Assembly: GCA_945875135.1 (NCBI GenBank)
Contig: CAMCJO010000035.1
Location: 1-11,398, forward strand
Source of the DNA: an uncultured Porphyromonas sp.
Lineage (GTDB): Bacteria; Bacteroidota; Bacteroidia; Bacteroidales; Porphyromonadaceae
Direction of reading: 5' to 3'
DNA length: 11,398 bases
This document shows positions 6,845 to 11,398 of this stretch, in pieces. The position numbers were made by a program, and so were the translations under genes. Each line of letters starts with the position of its first letter. Position 1 is the first letter of the stretch. A model generated the notes under the pieces. That model had not been told where the DNA came from and made no database searches. It saw nothing but the letters and a program-made list of their open reading frames with translations.

Positions 6845-9232
6845 TTAGCGAGAGATCGCCTGAGAGCGACCTTGTAGGTTGCCAGCAGACTGCCGTGTTG
6901 TGGTCGGATTGTTACGAAGGGGCGCGCCACTCCCTGTGCCGAGGGGTTGCGTCTGAGTCTTGCCCTGCTTGTTGTCTTGCCCCTTTTTCTGTTCCTTGGG
7001 CGGAGCACCTATCTCTACATTTTCACCACGAGCTCGCGCCTCTCGCTCTTCGGCACGTGAGGGGAGTCCCATGATCTTACGCTCACGATCTGTCGGGTTC
7101 CAGCGCTTGCCGTAGCGCTCTCGCATACGCTGGGCGTACTCGACGTTGAGATCGCGCTTTTCTGTTCCTGTGTTAGCACGACTACCTTCTCCCTCAGCTT
7201 GCTTATCCCCCTCCAGCTCTTTCGGGCGTTGCTCTGCTAGGGGCGTACCATCGTATGCCCACTTCTGCTCCGTGGCAAAGCGCGCCTGCACATTCACCGT
7301 CTGAGGCAGGTAGCGCACAGGCTCAGGCGGAGTCGCTGGGTAGACGCCCCCATCCCAAGTGCCATTGCTATTAAGGTCCACATAGAGCTTGAGGAAGTAA
7401 GCTCCAGGAGCCAGCTCCGTAAAGGTGACTAAGCCCGCACTATCGGGCTGAGCCGTCGCCAGCACCTCCTCTTTACTACTGAGTAGGTAGACGTAGAGCG
7501 GACTCTCTGTAGGGTAGCCTGTGAGCGTGACTGCGAGAGAGCCCAGCTCAGTCGCAGAGGTGATCTTGAGATCCTTCTGTGCCGGAGCACTGACACCACC
7601 ATAGAGTCCCGTTATGGCAGCGGTATCTACGGTGAGTCGGTAAGTAGTCCCAGGCTCTTTGGCAAAGTCTACCAGCCATCGGCAGCGTCGTATGCTGTCA
7701 GGTCGTAACTGGCAGGAGATCGGCTGTGGCACCGAGTCGACCAACTTAGCAAGCTGCACCAAGGTCGTGTCAATGCCCAGGATCGGCACATCGTAGCTAA
7801 TCCAGAGGGAGTCACGGGTCGTCTCTTTGTTGATATCATCGAGCGAAAGGAGCGTGACAGCACTTAGATCATTCTTTGGATCTGCTAGAGCGGTGGAGTC
7901 ACTCGCCTGAGTGATGCTGTCGCTAGCCGTCTGAGGCTGAGGTGCGGCTATCCTAGGTTGCTTCTTAGGCTTAGCTTTAGCCTTAGCAGCCTGCACTCTA
8001 GGTGCTTGTAGCGTCATCGTGTCGAGCTTATTGATCGGACTACCTATCGAGTCAGTCGTAGGATAGGCAAACGCCACCACCACGGAGTCTCTCACCAGTG
8101 AGTCGTGAGGCGATAGCCAGTAGACGAGACTCTTACGATCTGTCGAGAGATCAGGGTAGTAGCTCGTGGCGGTCGTCAGATAGTCTGGCGAGAGGATCGT
8201 AAGCTGTGGCAGCGTATCAATAGGCTCTGTAAAAGTCGCCATGAGCGACATCGAGTCACGTCTCGCCAGTCGCTCGAGACGGATAAGATTCGTCTTCGGA
8301 CGTGTCAAGAGGAGCACCAGATCGTTGGGCAGGTAGACGTAAGGCGAGACGCTGTCTGTCACCGTTGCAGTACTGTCTGCCACCGTTGTAGGCTCGTCCC
8401 CCTTAGAGAGCAAACTATCTGCAGACGCTCCCAGAGAGTCGGCTGCACTTTGCAGAGAGTCGGTCGTATTTTGCAGCGAGTCCACCTTTGTTTCCTTTGT
8501 TTCCTTGGCGGGCATGAGAGCCGAGCGGTGTACCACCTCGGTACGGAAGCTGTCGGGCGTGATCGCAAAGCTCTCGCTCGGAGCGTTGTAGCTATAGCTA
8601 CGATCCATATCGATGAGCGCGATGGCGTAGTAAACTCCGTCTCGTACGTTCTCTAGAGTAAAGTGCCCCTGATCGTCCGTATAGGTCATGCGGGTCATCG
8701 GACGGTCTAGCGTATCCACAGGGAGTGGCGTCGCGTAGACACCCGCTAGGATACGAGGCACCGGCTGTAACGTGTAGGCATCGAGTACCTGCCCCGCCAC
8801 CTGCATCGTATCTAGATAGTCGCCCGTACTAAAGGCGTAGACATACTGCTCGATGTAGTTACCCTCGTTGTAGTCCTTGATCGCACGATTGAAGTTGATC
8901 GTGTAGGTCGTGTTCGCGATGAGGCTATCTTGGTAAGTGATGACCAGCTGTTTTTGATTGACTAAAGCCTTCGGCGGAATGCGCTGTGGTGGCGAATAGA
9001 TCACCTTGTCCTCACCTCGCTCCAACTGTATGTACTCATCGAAAGTGATGCGCACACGATGCGACGTAACATGCGTACTCCCCTCCTCAGGCGTGCAGCG
9101 CACTACACGAGGCGGGGTCATATCGTAGGGACCTCCCTCTGGCGAAGATTGCTTGGCACACCCCACAGCTCCTAGGATGAGGAGCAGGAAGGTGACTAAA
9201 AGCGTAGAGAGCTGCTGGCGCGGATGAGACAT
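6845..9232 (-). CDS. Large Ig-like (Big_5-type) surface or periplasmic lipoprotein
   Basis: The 795-residue protein starts with a lipoprotein signal: hydrophobic 9-21, then GAVGC with Cys25. SPEGGPYDMTPP follows, the usual start of Bacteroidota lipoproteins with an N-terminal bacterial Ig-like domain (about 38-136). Residues 145-210 look like a carboxypeptidase-regulatory-type beta-sandwich (GQVLDAYTLQPVPRI, then DDQGHFTLENVRDGVYYAI). Four DSLxxxx heptads lie at 251-278, and Lys/Ala/Pro- and Ser/Asp-rich linkers at about 412-457. The conserved YVDLNSNGTWDGG at 617-629 begins a C-terminal motif found in this family. The tail (about 665-795) is charged, low-complexity and probably disordered. 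The residues after Cys25 (AKQSS) lack the acidic export signal seen in some Bacteroidota surface lipoproteins, so periplasmic placement is at least as likely. It is the third gene of the nfo operon, 21 bases after the yciO-like gene. Function unknown. Confidence 0.9.
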   Translation of the reverse strand: MSHPRQQLSTLLVTFLLLILGAVGCAKQSSPEGGPYDMTPPRVVRCTPEEGSTHVTSHRVRITFDEYIQLERGEDKVIYSPPQRIPPKALVNQKQLVITYQDSLIANTTYTINFNRAIKDYNEGNYIEQYVYAFSTGDYLDTMQVAGQVLDAYTLQPVPRILAGVYATPLPVDTLDRPMTRMTYTDDQGHFTLENVRDGVYYAIALIDMDRSYSYNAPSESFAITPDSFRTEVVHRSALMPAKETKETKVDSLQNTTDSLQSAADSLGASADSLLSKGDEPTTVADSTATVTDSVSPYVYLPNDLVLLLTRPKTNLIRLERLARRDSMSLMATFTEPIDTLPQLTILSPDYLTTATSYYPDLSTDRKSLVYWLSPHDSLVRDSVVVAFAYPTTDSIGSPINKLDTMTLQAPRVQAAKAKAKPKKQPRIAAPQPQTASDSITQASDSTALADPKNDLSAVTLLSLDDINKETTRDSLWISYDVPILGIDTTLVQLAKLVDSVPQPISCQLRPDSIRRCRWLVDFAKEPGTTYRLTVDTAAITGLYGGVSAPAQKDLKITSATELGSLAVTLTGYPTESPLYVYLLSSKEEVLATAQPDSAGLVTFTELAPGAYFLKLYVDLNSNGTWDGGVYPATPPEPVRYLPQTVNVQARFATEQKWAYDGTPLAEQRPKELEGDKQAEGEGSRANTGTEKRDLNVEYAQRMRERYGKRWNPTDRERKIMGLPSRAEEREARARGENVEIGAPPKEQKKGQDNKQGKTQTQPLGTGSGAPLRNNPTTTRQSAGNLQGRSQAISR
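8399..8482 (-). repeat. In-gene tandem repeat encoding four DSLxxxx heptads
   Basis: Residues 251-278 of the lipoprotein read as four 7-residue units: DSLQNTT, DSLQSAA, DSLGASA and DSLLSKG, equal to four diverged 21-bp DNA units. The run lies between the N-terminal beta-rich domains and the middle of the protein, so a flexible or helical spacer is likely. Confidence 0.75.
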
Positions 9233-9253
9233 ATACGGTAGTGCTATATAGCT

Positions 9254-9856
9254 TTAGATAGTTCCCTCACGGAGCAGTTGTGGTGTATCGCCCGTGCAGT
9301 CGATGATCGCCCCATGACCACCAGGAGCCACGCCGCCATCGATGATCAGGTCCACCAAATGCCCGTAGTACTCCTCGATGAGCTCAGGATCGGTCAGGTA
9401 GTTCGTATCGTATCCCTCTGGCAGGTCTGGCAACGAGCCCGTCAGGAGCGGCTCCTCCAGCTCCTCCAGTATGATGCGCGTCACGGGATGCTTGCAGAGC
9501 TGCACGCCCACCTCCTTGCGTTGGCGAAAAGGCGTCGGGAGCGTCGTCGTCGGAGGCAGTATATAGGTAGCTGGCTCGTACTCACCCGACTTCATTAGGG
9601 CAAAAGTATCATCTCCCATCTTAGCATACTGAGCCACCTCGCCTAGGTCTTGGCACATGATCGCCAAGGTGTGACGCTTGCTGTCTACCCCTTTGATCTG
9701 GCACACCTGCTCCACGGCGCGCTTCTTCAGTGCCGAGCAACCAAGCGCATAGCCTACACCTGTAGGGTAGATAATCACTCCGCCACTCTCCAGGCATTGG
9801 ACCACCTCACGCACCACAGTGTAGTCGGGGGTGTCCGCATAGATCTTCGTTAGCAT
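9254..9856 (-). CDS. yciO: YciO-family protein (Sua5/YrdC fold)
   Basis: The 200-residue protein has the YrdC-type nucleotide/RNA-binding fold. It resembles E. coli YciO rather than TsaC/YrdC: IIYPTGVGYALGC at 28-40 (YciO has PTDSGYALGC), LAIMCQDLGEVAQY (64-77), EPLLTGSLP (135-143), VDLIIDGG (168-175) and DCTGDTPQLLREG (186-198). TsaC and Sua5 make threonylcarbamoyl-AMP for the t6A tRNA modification, whereas the role of YciO is not firmly established. The Ser-Asn-x-Ser motif of TsaC is replaced here by SLPDLPEG. The protein lacks the extra C-terminal domain of Sua5. It starts 6 bases after the nfo stop and is followed 21 bases later by the lipoprotein gene. Cytoplasmic. Confidence 0.88.
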   Translation of the reverse strand: MLTKIYADTPDYTVVREVVQCLESGGVIIYPTGVGYALGCSALKKRAVEQVCQIKGVDSKRHTLAIMCQDLGEVAQYAKMGDDTFALMKSGEYEPATYILPPTTTLPTPFRQRKEVGVQLCKHPVTRIILEELEEPLLTGSLPDLPEGYDTNYLTDPELIEEYYGHLVDLIIDGGVAPGGHGAIIDCTGDTPQLLREGTI

Positions 9857-9862
9857 AGCCTA

Positions 9863-10720
9863 TTAGAGCGCATAGAGGTAAGCGATCTCCTCCACCCAGA
9901 GCTCAGGCACGGGCGTCTCTAGGACGATCGGGATGTTGTCTAGATGTGGGTCGTCCATCAGCATTTTGAAAAGGTCTGTACCCATAAAGCCCTTGCCAAT
10001 AGACTCATGACGATCCACACGGGTACCCAAGTCCTTCTTGCTATCATTCAGGTGGATAGCGCAGAGCTTGTCGTAGCCGATGATATCGTCGAAGGCTTGC
10101 CACATAGCCGTGTAGCCATCGGCCGTGCGTATCTCATAGCCCGCCGCCAGCGTGTGCGCTGTGTCGATGCAGACGCCCACACGACTAGGATCCTCAATGA
10201 GTGAGATGATGTAAGCGAGCTGCTCGAAGGTGTAGCCCACGTTGGTCCCTTGACCTGCCACATTCTCCAAGACCAGCTTAACTCCCTCCGACTCGGCCAG
10301 CACGGCATTCATCTCAGCGGCTATGTACTCCATACACTGCTCCTCAGAGATCTCTTTGAGGTGACTCCCTGGGTGAAAGTTGAGCAAGCTCAGCCCCAAC
10401 TGCTCGCAGCGGTGCATCTCATCGATCATCGCATGGCGGCTGCGCTGACGCTTGGCAGCGTCCGCATTACCTATATTATATAGGTAGCTCGCATGGGGTA
10501 GGATATGCTCGCGCTGTATGCCCACCTGGTCACAGTTGGCGATAAAAGCGTCGATCTGCTCCTTGGTGTAGGGCTTAGCATTCCACTGCCGCTGGTTCTT
10601 GAGAAAGAAAGCGAAGGCACGCGCGCCCAGTTCGCCAGCACGCAGCGGAGCCTCCTCCACGCCACCAGCTGCGCTCACATGCGCTCCGATATATTTATTA
10701 GGATGTTTGGTATAGCTCAT
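9863..10720 (-). CDS. nfo: Deoxyribonuclease IV (AP endonuclease, Nfo)
   Basis: The enzyme cuts DNA 5' of abasic sites in base-excision repair, using three metal ions in a TIM barrel. All nine metal ligands known from E. coli Nfo are present at a constant offset of 7 residues: His76, His116, Glu152, Asp186, His189, His223, Asp236, His238 and Glu268. I chose the ATG at 10720 (MSYTKHPNKYIGAHVS), giving 285 residues, the normal family length. A frame-open extension back to 10846 would begin inside the tRNA terminator hairpin and upstream of the promoter at 10756-10763, so it is rejected. First gene of the nfo-yciO-lipoprotein operon. Confidence 0.97.
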   Translation of the reverse strand: MSYTKHPNKYIGAHVSAAGGVEEAPLRAGELGARAFAFFLKNQRQWNAKPYTKEQIDAFIANCDQVGIQREHILPHASYLYNIGNADAAKRQRSRHAMIDEMHRCEQLGLSLLNFHPGSHLKEISEEQCMEYIAAEMNAVLAESEGVKLVLENVAGQGTNVGYTFEQLAYIISLIEDPSRVGVCIDTAHTLAAGYEIRTADGYTAMWQAFDDIIGYDKLCAIHLNDSKKDLGTRVDRHESIGKGFMGTDLFKMLMDDPHLDNIPIVLETPVPELWVEEIAYLYAL

Positions 10721-10755
10721 GATGAAAACGGTTAGTCGTATAACCCTAACTCTCG

Positions 10756-10763
10756 CAAAGATA
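10756..10763 (-). promoter_or_regulatory. Bacteroidota-type -7 element for the nfo operon
   Basis: TATCTTTG on the minus strand (10763 to 10756) is identical to the element used at 1333 and 1448. It lies 35 bases before the nfo ATG, placing the transcript start near 10750 and supporting the start at 10720. No clear -33 TTTG is seen. Confidence 0.5.
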
Positions 10764-10822
10764 CAGAAAAAGCAGCGAGCTATCCTCTCCTCCGAATATA
10801 CGACCTCAACTCCGTAAATTCT

Positions 10823-10862
10823 CAAAATAAAAATAGCTCCCTGCACACTGCAAGGAGCTATT
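10823..10862 (-). terminator. Rho-independent terminator of the tRNA-Lys gene
   Basis: On the minus strand AATAGCTCCTTGCA (10862-10849) pairs with TGCAGGGAGCTATT (10845-10832) in a 14-bp stem with one G-U pair and a 3-base loop. It is followed by TTTATTTT. It begins 22 bases after the tRNA 3' end and separates the tRNA from the nfo promoter. Confidence 0.9.
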
Positions 10863-10884
10863 CATAAGAGTGATGTATCACTTG

Positions 10885-10957
10885 TGACCTCGGAGGGGCT
10901 CGAACCCTCGACCCACTGATTAAGAGTCAGTTGCTCTACCAACTGAGCTACGAAGTC
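10885..10957 (-). tRNA. tRNA-Lys (anticodon CUU)
   Basis: The 73-nt cloverleaf is complete. The acceptor stem GACTTCG pairs with CGAGGTC (one G-U), with discriminator A. The D-arm is GCTCAGTTGGTAGAGC. Anticodon stem ACTGA/TCAGT encloses the loop CTCTTAA, giving anticodon CUU, which reads AAG. The T-arm is GAGGGTTCGAGCCCCTC. CCA is not encoded. A promoter lies upstream and a terminator downstream, so it is a single-gene unit. Confidence 0.97.
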
Positions 10958-11006
10958 AATTCTCATTCAGGCGAGTCACCAGCGACTTCCTTCCTGAACT
11001 GTGATG

Positions 11007-11036
11007 CAAAGGTACAACTTTTTCTGAACAATGCAA
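11007..11036 (-). promoter_or_regulatory. Promoter of the tRNA-Lys gene
   Basis: TACCTTTG (11014 to 11007) matches TAnnTTTG. A TTG (11036 to 11034) lies 19 bases upstream at the -33 position. Transcription would start near 11000, leaving a leader of about 43 bases before the tRNA. Confidence 0.6.
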
Positions 11037-11274
11037 GCGTTTGCCCCTCTTTTTTTGCCTCGAGCTGAAATTTCTTCCGAGTCTTCTCCTCTCGCACTTA
11101 AGTCTGAGGACATATCCTACATAAATATAGGCTGTTATGAGCTAGATACTGCAAGCCTCCCTACAAATAGAGACTATTGACTTTGCAACAGTCTCAAATA
11201 AACTCAATGCCCCAACGACTAGCCACTTTCGTGTGTCCCGACATCATTCGTCGCAAGTACAAGAAACTCGCTCT
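11037..11274. other. Non-coding stretch with one imperfect hairpin
   Basis: No convincing gene is present between the tRNA promoter and the second repeat array. The only structure seen is an inverted repeat at 11170-11195: GAGACTATTG pairs with CAACAGTCTC (one mismatch) around the loop ACTTTG. It is not followed by a T-run on either strand, so a terminator role is unlikely. Confidence 0.5.
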
Positions 11275-11342
11275 CCACGTGGAGATTTTGGAATGTCCAC
11301 GTGGGAAAGGGAAAATTCCTCCGAAGTTTCATTTCATTCCTC
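11275..11342. repeat. Second CCACGTGG / CCTCCGAAG array, opposite orientation to the first
   Basis: CCACGTGG starts at 11275 and 11297 (22 bases apart). CCTCCGAAG follows at 11318 and CCTCAGTGG at 11339, keeping 21-base steps. Positions 11315-11339 (25 bases, from ATTCCTCCGAAG to TTTCATTC) are identical to the reverse complement of 6600-6624. The pair of palindromes with its 14-base spacer matches the reverse complement of 6549-6578 at 28 of 30 positions. The inverted repeats that bound the first array are not seen on its left side; the right side may continue toward the window end. Confidence 0.75.
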
Positions 11343-11398
11343 AGTGGTTCCCTGAAAATGGTTGACTTTTTTTTTGTTAAAACGGATGTCGGTTGACA

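Larger units (their letters stand above)
6433..6852. mobile_element. MITE-like element with terminal inverted repeats and 9-bp direct repeats
   Basis: The left end (from 6442) reads TATTGCTGTCC-AA-TAAAAG. The right end, read inward from 6843 on the minus strand, reads TATTGCTGTCC-GG-TAAAAG, so 17 of the first 19 bases match and weaker similarity continues inward. Immediately outside lie TTTAGTGAG (6433-6441) and TTTAGCGAG (6844-6852), a 9-bp direct repeat with one mismatch, as expected for an aged target-site duplication. The 402-bp interior has no transposase and no believable gene, so the element would be non-autonomous. The right direct repeat spans the stop codon of the converging lipoprotein gene, so insertion there would have kept the stop. 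The parent transposon is not in the window. Confidence 0.55.

Noticed and set aside
9254..9856. Assignment as the t6A enzyme TsaC/Sua5
   Set aside because: The PTGVGYALGC and MCQDLGEVAQY motifs match YciO better, and the TsaC-type Ser-Asn motif is missing.
10721..10846. N-terminal extension of endonuclease IV to an ATG at 10846
   Set aside because: It would begin inside the tRNA terminator and upstream of the -7 element at 10756-10763. The family start MSYTKHPNKYIGAHVS at 10720 gives normal length and ligand spacing.
11170..11195. Rho-independent terminator
   Set aside because: The stem is imperfect and no T-run follows on either strand.
11177..11365. 62-residue plus-strand frame that shares HVEIL-x-x-PRG with the frame in the first array
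   Set aside because: The shared peptide is the translation of the shared DNA repeat. There is no promoter or ribosome binding site, and the start lies in a hairpin.

Overview
The window looks like chromosomal DNA from a Bacteroidota bacterium, most likely Porphyromonas or a close relative. This rests on four repeats of the Bacteroidota-type -7 promoter element TAnnTTTG, on weak or absent Shine-Dalgarno sequences, and on gene content: a type II-like glutaminyl cyclase lipoprotein, a large Ig-like lipoprotein with a GGPYDMTPP start, a stand-alone SufE, a DUF2156 protein and an M48 lipoprotein. The genus is an inference; no marker gene was compared.

Left end (1-1503): two minus-strand genes form an operon, a four-helix membrane protein followed 2 bases later by a zinc-ribbon, single-helix protein that runs off the window. 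A 280-base divergent intergenic region carries one TATCTTTG promoter element per strand, with a perfect 12-bp palindrome almost exactly midway.

Plus-strand operon (1504-6406): six tightly packed genes encode an M48 metallopeptidase, a cob(I)alamin adenosyltransferase (CobO type), a glutaminyl cyclase/M28 lipoprotein, SufE, a DUF2156 protein and a GNAT acetyltransferase. Gaps run from a 1-base overlap to 16 bases. Several products act in the envelope (peptidase, cyclase) and the rest in cofactor or acyl-transfer chemistry.

Convergent intergenic region (6407-6844): this holds the most unusual DNA. Imperfect inverted repeats of 19 bp (17/19) are flanked by a 9-bp direct repeat with one mismatch, as expected for a non-autonomous transposable element of about 400 bp. 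Inside is an array with a 21-22 bp period built from two motifs, the palindrome CCACGTGG and a CTTCGGAGGAA-like unit. A second array of the same family, in opposite orientation, lies at 11275-11342.

Minus-strand operon (10720 down to 6845): endonuclease IV (all nine metal ligands present), a YciO-family protein and a 795-residue Ig-like lipoprotein. Upstream of it a tRNA-Lys(CUU) gene has its own promoter and a strong intrinsic terminator. The last 360 bases hold no convincing gene, only the second repeat array and minor structures. The coding genes themselves are mostly ordinary housekeeping or envelope functions; the novelty, if any, is in the repeats and in the two unassigned proteins at the left edge.
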